A stretch of 64,000 nt of DNA from Shewanella sp. Isolate13. GTDB lineage: Bacteria; Pseudomonadota; Gammaproteobacteria; Enterobacterales; Shewanellaceae. This document shows, piece after piece, positions 8,796-17,120 of this stretch. Below the pieces are notes generated by a model that ran no database searches, had not been told where the DNA came from, and was given only the letters and a program-made list of their open reading frames with translations. Location: contig NZ_JAKEVD010000011.1 of assembly GCF_022398325.1 (NCBI RefSeq), positions 53,375 through 117,374 on the forward strand, read 5' to 3'. Position 1 is the first letter of the stretch. Each line of letters opens with the position of its first letter. The translations under genes were made by a program, and so were the position numbers.

Positions 8796-10787
8796 TTATA
8801 GACCGTTAACGGTTGCTACAACGTTTTCAACAGTAAAGCCGAAGTACTTCATCAAGTCGCCACCTGGAGCTGACTCACCGAAAGTTGTCATGCCCACAAC
8901 AGCACCGCCGAAACCAACATACTTATGCCAGAAATCAACGTGAGCCGCTTCAATCGCCACACGCTTAGTCACAGAGCTTGGCAGTACAGACTCTTTATAA
9001 GCGGCATCTTGCTTGTCGAACTCGTTAGTCGATGGCATAGATACAACGCGAACCTTCTGACCTTGTTCAGTCAATGCCGCAGCAGAATCTAGAGCAAGTT
9101 GTACTTCAGAGCCCGTCGCGATAAGGATCAGATCTGGTGTACCAGCGCAATCACTTAGTACGTAACCACCTTTAGCCACGTTAGCTAGCTGCTCAGCACT
9201 ACGTGCCTGAGCTGGTAGGTTTTGACGGCTGAATACCAATGAAGTTGGCGCATTACGACGCTCAATCGCATTCTTCCAAGAAACGGCAGTTTCAGCCGCA
9301 TCACATGGACGCCATACGTTCATGTTTGGTGTCATACGTAGGTTAGCAAGTTGCTCAACTGGCTGGTGAGTTGGGCCATCTTCACCTTGACCGATAGAGT
9401 CATGGGTGTAAACGAAGATGTTTTGGATGCCCATCAATGCAGACATACGTACTGCGTTACGTGCATATTCCATAAACATCATGAAAGTTGCGCCGTAGTT
9501 GATGAAACCACCGTGTAGTGAAGCACCGTTCATGATGCCGCTCATGCCGAATTCACGTACACCGTAGAAGATGTAGTTACCAGCTGGATCGTCTTGAATA
9601 CCCTTAGAACCAGACCAAAGCGTTAGGTTAGAGCCTGCAAGGTCAGCAGAGCCACCTAGCATTTCAGGTAGGATGGCACCAAATGCACCAATCGCATTTT
9701 GTGATGCTTTACGGCTAGCGATGCCTTCGGCTTTATCTTGACACTCTTGAATGAAAGCCTGTGCCTTCTCTTCAAAATCGGCTGGTAGTTCGCCAGTGAT
9801 AACACGACGCTTGTACTCTGCCGCTAACTCTGGGAATGCAACTTCATAAGCAGCGAACTTTTCGTTCCAGCTAGCTTCGCGCGCAGCACCCACTTCTTTA
9901 GCATCCCAACCCGCGTAAACGTTTTCTGGGATTTCGAATGCACCGTGCTTCCAACCAAGGAATTCACGTGCAGCAGCGATCTCTTCATCACCTAATGGGG
10001 CGCCGTGACAGTCGTGGCTGCCAGACTTGTTTGGTGAACCAAAACCGATAGTGGTTTTGCAGCAGATCATCGTTGGCTTGTCAGTAACAGACTTAGCTTC
10101 TTCGATTGCGGCGCGAATAGCGTCGCTATCGTGACCGTCTACGTTAGCAATCACGTGCCAGCCGTAAGACTCGAAACGCTTAGGCGTGTCATCGGTGAAC
10201 CAACCTTCTACGTGACCGTCGATAGAGATACCGTTGTCATCCCAGAATGCGATTAGCTTACCAAGACCTAGGGTGCCCGCTAGAGAACATGCTTCGTGAG
10301 AGATACCTTCCATCAAACAGCCATCGCCTAGGAAGCAGTATGTGAAGTGATCAACGATGTCATGACCTGGCTGGTTAAACTGTGCAGCCAATGTCTTCTC
10401 TGCGATTGCCATACCTACGGCGTTACTGATACCAGCGCCTAATGGACCTGTTGTGGTTTCAACACCTGGTGTGTAACCGTATTCTGGGTGACCTGGCGTT
10501 TTAGAGTGAAGCTGGCGGAAGTTTTTCAACTCTTCCATTGGCAATGCGTAACCTGTTAGGTGTAGCAAAGAGTAGATAAGCATAGAGCCGTGGCCGTTAG
10601 AAAGGATAAAGCGGTCACGATCAACCCACTCAGGGTTGTTTGGGTTGTGCTTTAGGAAATCGTTCCATAGCACTTCAGCAATATCAGCCATCCCCATTGG
10701 TGCACCTGGGTGACCAGAATTGGCTTTTTGAACAGCATCCATGGTCAATGCGCGGATTGCGTTTGCGAGTTCTTTACGAGATGACAT
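8796..10787 (-). CDS. tkt: Transketolase
   Basis: 663 aa. Thiamine-diphosphate enzyme moving two-carbon ketol units in the non-oxidative pentose phosphate pathway and supplying erythrose 4-phosphate, the substrate of the downstream Epd. Visible: [17 protein letters not shown] at the N-terminus, the ThDP/metal motif beginning [13 protein letters not shown] and ending in [18 protein letters not shown], and the Pyr-domain signature [17 protein letters not shown] with AGGAG/GGAGA just upstream. First gene of the minus-strand cluster, divergent from metK across ~500 bases. Confidence 0.98.
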   Translation of the reverse strand: MSSRKELANAIRALTMDAVQKANSGHPGAPMGMADIAEVLWNDFLKHNPNNPEWVDRDRFILSNGHGSMLIYSLLHLTGYALPMEELKNFRQLHSKTPGHPEYGYTPGVETTTGPLGAGISNAVGMAIAEKTLAAQFNQPGHDIVDHFTYCFLGDGCLMEGISHEACSLAGTLGLGKLIAFWDDNGISIDGHVEGWFTDDTPKRFESYGWHVIANVDGHDSDAIRAAIEEAKSVTDKPTMICCKTTIGFGSPNKSGSHDCHGAPLGDEEIAAAREFLGWKHGAFEIPENVYAGWDAKEVGAAREASWNEKFAAYEVAFPELAAEYKRRVITGELPADFEEKAQAFIQECQDKAEGIASRKASQNAIGAFGAILPEMLGGSADLAGSNLTLWSGSKGIQDDPAGNYIFYGVREFGMSGIMNGASLHGGFINYGATFMMFMEYARNAVRMSALMGIQNIFVYTHDSIGQGEDGPTHQPVEQLANLRMTPNMNVWRPCDAAETAVSWKNAIERRNAPTSLVFSRQNLPAQARSAEQLANVAKGGYVLSDCAGTPDLILIATGSEVQLALDSAAALTEQGQKVRVVSMPSTNEFDKQDAAYKESVLPSSVTKRVAIEAAHVDFWHKYVGFGGAVVGMTTFGESAPGGDLMKYFGFTVENVVATVNGL

Positions 10788-11203
10788 GCTCTCTCCTGCT
10801 TCGTTTTGAGGTATTGAGGCTTAGATAAAGACAAGGGCCGCAAATTTGTATTTGCTTTTCCCTTCCCTACAGCAAATTTTGGAGCCATATTTTCGCCTAC
10901 TAGGCAGTAGGACGCAAATTTAATTCGCCCAGAATGAAAAATATTGGCTGATTTTGCGTACTTGAATAAAGGTTAAGCAACTTAAGCTCATCAAATGGCT
11001 GCCTTTATCGGCTAATGACTCTTTTTTCAGCGCCTGCGTATCCTTAAGTGGGTAAATTCAGATCATTTCATAGTGAGAACAAGCTTAAGAAAAACCTTAA
11101 AATCCCCTTAGTTTACAAACAGCTAATCTAAACCATAACAAGCACTTGTCATATGCCTACTAAATAAATTGCGCGCGTGACTGCACAAAATTTAGTGAAA
11201 GGG

Positions 11204-11232
11204 GTGTCATCGACTCGGATTTACACTAGAAT
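11204..11232 (+). promoter_or_regulatory. Probable metK sigma-70 promoter
   Basis: -10 TAGAAT at 11227-11232 (5 of 6 consensus) and -35 GTGTCA at 11204-11209 (4 of 6), 17-bp spacing. It immediately precedes the MetJ-like boxes, about 60 bases upstream of the metK ATG. Confidence 0.5.
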
Positions 11233-11256
11233 AGCCGTCTAGATGTAGATACTTCT
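11233..11256 (+). promoter_or_regulatory. MetJ operator (tandem met boxes) for metK
   Basis: Three contiguous 8-mers, AGCCGTCT, AGATGTAG and ATACTTCT, match the MetJ met-box consensus AGACGTCT at 7, 5 and 6 of 8 positions. Tandem 8-bp boxes are how MetJ-SAM binds. Placement just downstream of the -10 would let the repressor block metK when SAM is plentiful. Confidence 0.7.
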
Positions 11257-11292
11257 ACACATTCAAATTGTTTAAAGACGAGATTTTCCATC

Positions 11293-12447
11293 ATGGCAAA
11301 GCACTTGTTCACCTCTGAGTCGGTCTCAGAAGGTCATCCAGATAAAATCGCCGATCAGATTTCTGATGCGGTACTAGACGCAATTTTGGAGCAAGATCCA
11401 AAAGCTCGTGTAGCATGCGAAACTTATGTCAAAACAGGCATGGTTATGGTTGGCGGCGAAGTTACCACTTCTGCTTGGGTTGATATCGAAGAGATCACCC
11501 GTAAGACAGTGCGTGACATCGGCTACACTCACTCAGATATGGGTTTTGATGCTGACTCTTGCGCAATCCTAAACGTGATTGGTAAGCAGTCTCCAGACAT
11601 CAACCAAGGTGTTGACCGTGCAGACCCTAAAGAGCAAGGTGCTGGTGACCAAGGTCTAATGTTTGGTTATGCCAACAACGAAACCGACGTGCTAATGCCT
11701 GCACCAATCACTTACTCGCACATGCTAGTTAAGCGTCAGTCTGAAGTGCGTAAAGACAAGACACTTCCTTGGTTACGTCCAGATGCGAAGAGTCAGGTGA
11801 CTTTTGCTTACAACCCAGATGGCAGCATTGCCGGTATCGACGCGGTTGTACTTTCAACTCAGCATTGTGAAAGCGTAAGCCAGTCTGATCTGATTGAAGG
11901 CGTAATGGAAACCATCATCAAGCCTGTACTACCGGCTAAGTGGTTATCTAAAGACACTAAATACTTCATCAACCCAACTGGCCGTTTCGTTATCGGTGGT
12001 CCAGTAGGCGACTGTGGTCTGACGGGTCGTAAGATCATCGTTGACACATACGGCGGTATGGCACGTCACGGTGGTGGTGCTTTCTCAGGTAAAGACCCAT
12101 CAAAAGTTGACCGTAGTGCAGCATACGCAGCACGTTACGTAGCTAAGAACATCGTTGCAGCAGGTCTAGCTGACCGTTGTGAGATCCAAGTTTCTTACGC
12201 GATTGGTGTTGCAGAGCCAACTTCAATCAGCATCGAAACATTTGGCACAGCTAAAGTGGGCGAAGAGCTATTGATCGACCTAGTTCGTCGTCACTTCGAC
12301 CTACGCCCATACGGTCTAACAGAGATGTTAAACCTAGCTCGCCCAATCTACCAAGCGACTGCGGCATACGGTCACTTCGGTCGTGAAGAGTTCCCATGGG
12401 AAGCGACTGACAAAGCTGAAGCACTACGCGCTGACGCAGGTCTTTAA
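11293..12447 (+). CDS. metK: S-adenosylmethionine synthetase
   Basis: 384 aa, standard length. Makes SAM from methionine and ATP in the cytoplasm. Visible: N-terminal [20 protein letters not shown] with the ATP-binding His, the signature [12 protein letters not shown], and the glycine-rich [19 protein letters not shown] with the second signature. Followed 40 bases later by a strong terminator, so monocistronic. The upstream met boxes imply MetJ repression. Confidence 0.98.
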   Translation: MAKHLFTSESVSEGHPDKIADQISDAVLDAILEQDPKARVACETYVKTGMVMVGGEVTTSAWVDIEEITRKTVRDIGYTHSDMGFDADSCAILNVIGKQSPDINQGVDRADPKEQGAGDQGLMFGYANNETDVLMPAPITYSHMLVKRQSEVRKDKTLPWLRPDAKSQVTFAYNPDGSIAGIDAVVLSTQHCESVSQSDLIEGVMETIIKPVLPAKWLSKDTKYFINPTGRFVIGGPVGDCGLTGRKIIVDTYGGMARHGGGAFSGKDPSKVDRSAAYAARYVAKNIVAAGLADRCEIQVSYAIGVAEPTSISIETFGTAKVGEELLIDLVRRHFDLRPYGLTEMLNLARPIYQATAAYGHFGREEFPWEATDKAEALRADAGL

Positions 12448-12485
12448 TCGTTATCGATTAGTGCGGCGCTGTTTATTCAACGCCT

Positions 12486-12514
12486 ATAAAAAACCGCCTA
12501 AGGGCGGTTTTTTA
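12486..12514 (+). terminator. Rho-independent terminator of metK
   Basis: AAAAAACCGCC / GGCGGTTTTTT stem with a short loop and a six-T run. Confidence 0.9.
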
Positions 12515-12544
12515 ATGTCATAATTTCGGCTTCCAGCAACAATA

Positions 12545-13030
12545 GTGAGTATTAAAGTGCAATTAACTTGGTTAGCGCCTGATGAGCGTATCGAGGTGAA
12601 GAAGTTCTACCGCCAACACATGCCTTATGCACGCTTGTTGCAGAAAGAGTCCGTCTGCGTGTTGACCCAGGCTGATTCTACTTCGGCTAACGACGTTGAA
12701 ATCACTTCCTATGGAGTCACTTGCTCAAAAATAGTAGCCAGCGCCCGCATTCGGCCTATTGGCCAATTTGCCATTTTAACCGGCATGTTGGTTCACCCAG
12801 ATTTTCGTGGCCAAGGTGTGGGGCATCAGTTGATGGATGCCTTGCAGTCTGTCATTGCAGAGGGCAATACGTATATTTTTGCCTTGGCGCATTTAGAAGG
12901 GTTTTACGCGAAACATGGGTTTTGTGTCATTGCTGATGCGCCCAATGATATTGCGCAGTTGTTTCTCAAGTATCAGGGGGATGGTGAAAGGTTGGTGTTA
13001 ATGGGATTAGCTGGTGCTATTCAACGATAG
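12545..13030 (+). CDS. GNAT-family N-acetyltransferase
   Basis: 161 aa. The central strand and loop GMLVHPDFRGQGVGHQLMDAL carry the acetyl-CoA pyrophosphate-binding RGQGVG motif of GNAT enzymes, and the C-terminal ALAHLEGFYAKHGF is the usual last motif. Substrate not predictable. The GTG start at 12545 has no clear ribosome-binding site; a GTG four codons later is possible. It sits right behind the metK terminator with no operon partner. Confidence 0.8.
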   Translation: MSIKVQLTWLAPDERIEVKKFYRQHMPYARLLQKESVCVLTQADSTSANDVEITSYGVTCSKIVASARIRPIGQFAILTGMLVHPDFRGQGVGHQLMDALQSVIAEGNTYIFALAHLEGFYAKHGFCVIADAPNDIAQLFLKYQGDGERLVLMGLAGAIQR

Positions 13031-13092
13031 CTTTCGTTTTATTCTTTGCTGTCTTCAGCAGCCTATCTAGCTCCGTTGAATAAACGACTTCG

Positions 13093-13136
13093 AATCATCC
13101 CCATGTCCCCATGTCCCCCGGCTCACGGGGATGATT
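13093..13136. repeat. Inverted repeat with tandem ATGTCCCC loop
   Basis: Perfect 10-bp arms AATCATCCCC (13093-13102) and GGGGATGATT (13127-13136). The 24-base loop contains ATGTCCCC twice in tandem. No T-run on either side. It lies in the convergent gap between the GNAT gene and the exported protein gene, so it may act as a bidirectional 3'-end structure. Confidence 0.6.
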
Positions 13137-13156
13137 GAGCAATGCTAGAGCACCTG

Positions 13157-13984
13157 TTACTGGTACTCATACCAACAGGACGTCACTGTGCGCGTCACTT
13201 GAGACACGCTACCGTCAGGGTTCACTATGGTTGAAGTGACTGTTGTTTCTCTGCAACTTTTCACTCTTATTCTTCCATATAGAAAATGCTCTCCCCAAGC
13301 ACGATTATTAGAAAATGCCTCATACTCACTCTGATTAAAATGAATGGTAAGTTGATTTCGCTCATCTCGCAGCCCCTCTTCAGCTGTATCAACTATTTTC
13401 CAGTAATCATTACTTAACTCTAGTTTTAGATGTAGTAGTAATCCGTTCTTACCTTTCAACTGGATGTAAACGATTGGTGATCCCGCTTGGGAAATTAAAT
13501 TATCCACAAAATTTTTAGCCAGAGTACTCAAAAGCTCTCTTCGACTTGTGCTGAGTGAATTGCTAGTGGTAAATAACGCCGTTTTCCCTGCTTGATAAAC
13601 AAAGTGTTTCGCTGCGACTAAATCGAGGAAGGGCTTATCTCTTAGATAATCGTTATAAAATATCAACCTTTCACCCGCATGGCGGTTTAAACCATCCATA
13701 GAGTCGCAGTCAACATCATCTTCGCAGACAATGGTGATGGTGGTATCTATTGGCTTCGCTAAAGTAGGTTGAGTGACAATCTCTCCACGATACTGACTCA
13801 CCTTAAAACTCACTTCGATTTCACTCGAGATTTTTACAGCTGTGCCATCGGTAAGCATATCGTCAATTTGATAGCTAACCCTTCCTTTGTCATAGCTGAT
13901 GCAAGGCTCATCAAAACAGGGAGGGTATGCATTCGCCCCGCTGCTAACAAATAGCAAAAGAACAGCAAATATTTGTTTAAGCAT
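13157..13984 (-). CDS. Exported protein of unknown function, 275 aa
   Basis: Start placed at the ATG at 13984, which begins a good signal peptide (MLKQIFAVLLLFVSSGANA, cleavage after ANA); the longer frame adds 16 residues before it. The mature part starts with YPPCFDEPC and has Cys pairs (CEDDVDC, and CRE...CWYEYQ near the C-terminus) suggesting disulfides in the periplasm. No family recognised. Monocistronic, next to a hairpin-rich stretch on its 5' side. Confidence 0.7.
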   Translation of the reverse strand: MLKQIFAVLLLFVSSGANAYPPCFDEPCISYDKGRVSYQIDDMLTDGTAVKISSEIEVSFKVSQYRGEIVTQPTLAKPIDTTITIVCEDDVDCDSMDGLNRHAGERLIFYNDYLRDKPFLDLVAAKHFVYQAGKTALFTTSNSLSTSRRELLSTLAKNFVDNLISQAGSPIVYIQLKGKNGLLLHLKLELSNDYWKIVDTAEEGLRDERNQLTIHFNQSEYEAFSNNRAWGEHFLYGRIRVKSCRETTVTSTIVNPDGSVSQVTRTVTSCWYEYQ

Positions 13985-14359
13985 AATTCCATTTATCCTT
14001 AACATTAAATTAGCATTCACTAAATCTAGCACACTATATTTTTAATTGACCTGAATAATTTTCAAGTCGGATACACCTTCTTCGTGGACTTTTAGTTATA
14101 TTGCTGTTGAGCTATCAAAATTCTGATAAGGAATGAGTATTAATGCGGTTTAGTCCCACAGTCTAGTGGGGATATGGCCTTACGGCCTAGGGTTAACAGT
14201 TAGACTTCGTCTAACAAAATAGCTCAATCAAGCTCCGCTTGATAAAGGTCGTGAGCTTCCAGCTCACGACTTTAGTTGTTAGACGCAGTCTAACTGAATC
14301 AGTTTTATCAAACGAAGTTTGATTGTTCACCTAGGGTGTGGGAAACATTCTCACAACAA
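13985..14359. other. Gap largely filled by a hairpin array
   Basis: 375 bases without a gene between two minus-strand genes. The first ~165 bases should hold the promoter of the exported protein gene. The rest is the array of short hairpins described at 14154-14330. Confidence 0.5.
14154..14330. repeat. Array of short hairpins with 3-nt loops
   Basis: Consecutive perfect inverted repeats: CCCAC/GTGGG (14155-14170), GGCC/GGCC (14176-14187), GTTAGAC-TTC-GTCTAAC (14199-14215), ATCAAGC-TCC-GCTTGAT (14227-14243), GTCGTGAGCT-TCC-AGCTCACGAC (14248-14270), GTTAGAC-GCA-GTCTAAC (14278-14294), ATCAAAC-GAA-GTTTGAT (14307-14323). Five have a 7- or 10-bp stem and exactly 3 loop bases. Related units occur near 19992-20008, 20040-20056 and 20898-20915. 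Confidence 0.8.
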
Positions 14360-15058
14360 CTATCCCTGATTTGCTAAAACCTCTTCCAGTTTAAGCCCGG
14401 TTAAATCATGAATAGTGCGCCATAAATAGTAAAAAATACCCATCATCATCACCATAGATGGCAAGGCGATCATCAGGTAACTGTATAAGCTCAATTGCCC
14501 CAACTGCTCATTAAACTCTGGGGTGCCGGTTGGGCTAGTGACTAGCCATTTAGCCAGCACGTAATTCATGGTGGCGGAGAACGCAAACGAGCCTGCAACC
14601 AAATAGGTGGCCGTCATGAGTCGCTGCTCAAATGCTGCCACACAATTGTTCTGTTTAAGCCTATCATTGATTTTATCAACATCCATCACCGCCGGATTAA
14701 AGACAAGGGCTTTAATTAATGGTTTAGAGGTGAAGGTCGAAATAAGCACTGCAATGCCGATAACCGCTGGAATCGCGGCCTCTTTGATTGCCAACCACTT
14801 AAGATCAAGCTCCAGTAAACCAATGCCACCGGTTAACAGCACATTGGCTAAGCCAAGCAAGGCGATAAAATTAAATTTTCTGTATTTGATCAGCTCAAAT
14901 ATACCCCAGCCTAATGGAAAGCTTAACGCCAACATTAAACCACCACTCGCACCTAGCTGCTCATCACCACTTAACTTCATTAAGATAAAAGCGGGTATGG
15001 CGATGCTCACTAACAGGTCAACCATAGGCCGAGGTTTATGTGTCGATGTACTACTCAT
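14360..15058 (-). CDS. VC0807-like inner-membrane protein
   Basis: 232 aa from the ATG at 15058 (GGAA eight bases upstream). The protein is mostly hydrophobic, with about six transmembrane helices, starting at MVDLLVSIAIPAFILMKL and ending at SYLMIALPSMVMMMGIFYYLW. The layout resembles the VC0807 family of uncharacterised membrane proteins related to septation protein A; this is recalled, not searched. Polar loop with NDRLKQNNCVAAFEQRL in the middle. No catalytic motif. Monocistronic; function unknown. Confidence 0.7.
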   Translation of the reverse strand: MSSTSTHKPRPMVDLLVSIAIPAFILMKLSGDEQLGASGGLMLALSFPLGWGIFELIKYRKFNFIALLGLANVLLTGGIGLLELDLKWLAIKEAAIPAVIGIAVLISTFTSKPLIKALVFNPAVMDVDKINDRLKQNNCVAAFEQRLMTATYLVAGSFAFSATMNYVLAKWLVTSPTGTPEFNEQLGQLSLYSYLMIALPSMVMMMGIFYYLWRTIHDLTGLKLEEVLANQG

Positions 15059-15574
15059 GTGTTGTTTTCCAGGTGAAGCATGCAAGCTTCGAAAAAATTT
15101 AAAGATAAAAAACCACTGCTGTTGCTTCTATGATACCAAACTACTGCCTCTATGGTGCCAGCTTAGTACTGAATAGCGTATAGCGGCGTAAAAATACCTT
15201 GCTCTACATCACGTGTCACTCTTCAATAAGTGGGAGCAAAGAGCTTTCTAGTCAGGATAGTCATTGCTTATTGAAATCAAACCAATCGTAAACCCACAGA
15301 AAACACTAACTCACCATCAGCAGTATTAGGCAAATTCGAATAAACATAAGCCCTCTATCTAATATTTGTAACTGCGTCTGGAACGCTAAGGGATTACTCT
15401 TTTATCTCTCACCAAAGCTTGGAGAATCACAGCCGTATCTAGGCTAAGTTAGAAAAGCAGTATTATCTGGCGTCTGAGTTACTCACTGTAAAACCTCACT
15501 CTAATCCAGATTTGTGCATGACAAAGCAAACAAGTTACACCAAAACAATTACGAACCAGCTAAAAATCAATTCA
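15059..15574. other. Intergenic gap, nothing identified
   Basis: 516 bases between the wHTH regulator's 3' end and the VC0807-like gene. I see no ORF with coding character, no strong hairpin and no module of the composite repeats. Confidence 0.4.
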
Positions 15575-16933
15575 CTACAAGGAGACTTGCTCTCTATGCG
15601 CCCAAACCATGGTTTCTCCCCATAAAGGTAACATCCATACTCCGCTGTCTTCATCTTGGTAAACTTGCCTAATAACCATCTGCTCATTTTGTAAAACGTT
15701 CTTGCGAATTTCTCGATAGATAGTTGCGGACTCTTTTGAAACTTCCTGTGGACTAGTAAAACTGTATTCATCCACATCAACTAAAAAGGTTTTCACCACT
15801 TTGCCATCAACAACCGATTTGTTCAGCTTAAAGTCACCACTAAATTGATACCTAATCGAGATCTCCCTGAGCATATCATCAGTAATACAAGCAGCGGCGA
15901 CCAGCTTACCTCGATTATTCGCATCGAATATCATCGACAATCTCACATCAGCTCTGACGACATTTTTCGTATCAGAGTAATAATAAACATCAGCCCGATA
16001 AACGTCTTCCACGATTCCTTTATCGTCTGATTCAAATTGATCGAGCAAAATCTTGTTATATGTAACTTGCTCCATTCTCAATTTGGTATCTGCCAGCCAT
16101 TGAATATCAAGAGGAGCTAATGGTGCATCTGCAGTTCTTACTAAGTTAAGTGGCTGCTTATCACTACAAGTACTTTCAAAGTCATTACACAAAGCAACTG
16201 ACTCGTAATAACCATTATCATAGGTAAATAACTGCTTCTCACTTGAAGCTGGCAAGACGCTTTCGTAGTTAAACCAATTCGCAATCAGCTGATCTAAACT
16301 ATTGGTCTTTTGAGAGGCTTCATTTAACTGCGAATCTAAGAAGACCTTATTGACTAAAGAGGATGTATGCGCAAACTCAAGATTGTGAGTGGTAATTGCA
16401 GCGACTTGTGGTTCAGTAAGGAGTGAAAGGTAGTTCACCGCCTTCTTGAGCCCACCAGTAAAATGTAACGTAATAATAAGTCCCATCATGACGACTGATG
16501 CAGCCCATGTGAAACGATTGCGGTAATTAACAGTCGCTCGTCTATCAGTTAATTTATTATCAATATTGTTCGTGTATGCCTGCTGTTTTTCAGATGCAGG
16601 CTCTACAGATTTATCTTCTGCGTTTGCATTGTTTTCATCGACTATACATAAGCTATAGCCATAGCGCGGAATATTCTTCAACTCAATGTCAGTTTGCGAT
16701 ATTAATTTTTTTCTCAAACTACTCATACACTGAGTTAGAGAAGAAGGGGCTACAATACGTCCAGGCCAACCAGCAATATTTAATTGCTCCTTACTCACGA
16801 CTTCACCAACGTGATTGACAAGGCACTTTAAAACTTCTAATTCAGCAAGAGAAAGAGCATGCCGTTCCGAGGTCTTCAGATCAACTAAATCTCTTGCATC
16901 TAAATCTATAATTAAAAATTCTGTTATTTTCAC
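15575..16933 (-). CDS. Membrane-tethered winged-helix regulator, CadC type, 452 aa
   Basis: GTG start with GAGG seven bases upstream. Residues ~1-100 form an OmpR-type winged helix: LSLAELEVLKCLVNHVGEVV, then APSSLTQCMSSLRKKLI as the recognition-helix region, and the wing LKNIPRYGYSLCI. A polar linker (100-138) leads to one transmembrane helix (about 140-159, TWAASVVMMGLIITLHF). The remaining ~290 residues are periplasmic, with Cys in CNDFESTCSD and CITDD. No receiver domain, so a one-component membrane sensor. It lies just downstream of the cytochrome gene's terminator on the same strand. Regulating that gene is possible but unproven. Confidence 0.85.
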   Translation of the reverse strand: MKITEFLIIDLDARDLVDLKTSERHALSLAELEVLKCLVNHVGEVVSKEQLNIAGWPGRIVAPSSLTQCMSSLRKKLISQTDIELKNIPRYGYSLCIVDENNANAEDKSVEPASEKQQAYTNNIDNKLTDRRATVNYRNRFTWAASVVMMGLIITLHFTGGLKKAVNYLSLLTEPQVAAITTHNLEFAHTSSLVNKVFLDSQLNEASQKTNSLDQLIANWFNYESVLPASSEKQLFTYDNGYYESVALCNDFESTCSDKQPLNLVRTADAPLAPLDIQWLADTKLRMEQVTYNKILLDQFESDDKGIVEDVYRADVYYYSDTKNVVRADVRLSMIFDANNRGKLVAAACITDDMLREISIRYQFSGDFKLNKSVVDGKVVKTFLVDVDEYSFTSPQEVSKESATIYREIRKNVLQNEQMVIRQVYQDEDSGVWMLPLWGETMVWAHREQVSL

Positions 16934-17066
16934 AAGCTAACCTCTTTCTCCTGCAATCCTTGGCGTTTCCCTTCGGTTATTCTATGTCTTCATCACTCAT
17001 TTAAACCTGACTTGAACTGAGGTTTTAGAAAAAGAGTTTAGACTTTGTTAATAAATGTGACCCTGT

Positions 17067-17098
17067 TAAAAAAAGGCCCTAGCAAAATTGCTAGGGCC
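17067..17098 (-). terminator. Rho-independent terminator of the cytochrome gene
   Basis: Perfect 11-bp stem GGCCCTAGCAA / TTGCTAGGGCC with a 2-base loop. On the minus strand a run of seven T follows. It begins 23 bases after the cytochrome stop codon. Confidence 0.92.
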
Positions 17099-17120
17099 GA
17101 ATAATTGCAGGGTTCTAACG

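Larger units (their letters stand above)
10788..11292. other. Divergent tkt / metK promoter region
   Basis: 505 bases holding the leader of tkt on the minus strand and the metK promoter and MetJ-type operator on the plus strand (listed separately). The tkt-proximal 150 bases contain short CTACTAGGCAGTAG and GCAAATTT repeats. No ORF and no SAM riboswitch that I can recognise. Confidence 0.5.

Noticed and set aside
10788..11292. SAM riboswitch upstream of metK
   Set aside because: No SAM-I-type conserved helices or K-turn seen; the met boxes explain control better.
14607..15176. 189-aa ORF antisense to the VC0807-like gene
   Set aside because: Shadow frame; the minus-strand protein has clear membrane helices and a ribosome-binding site.
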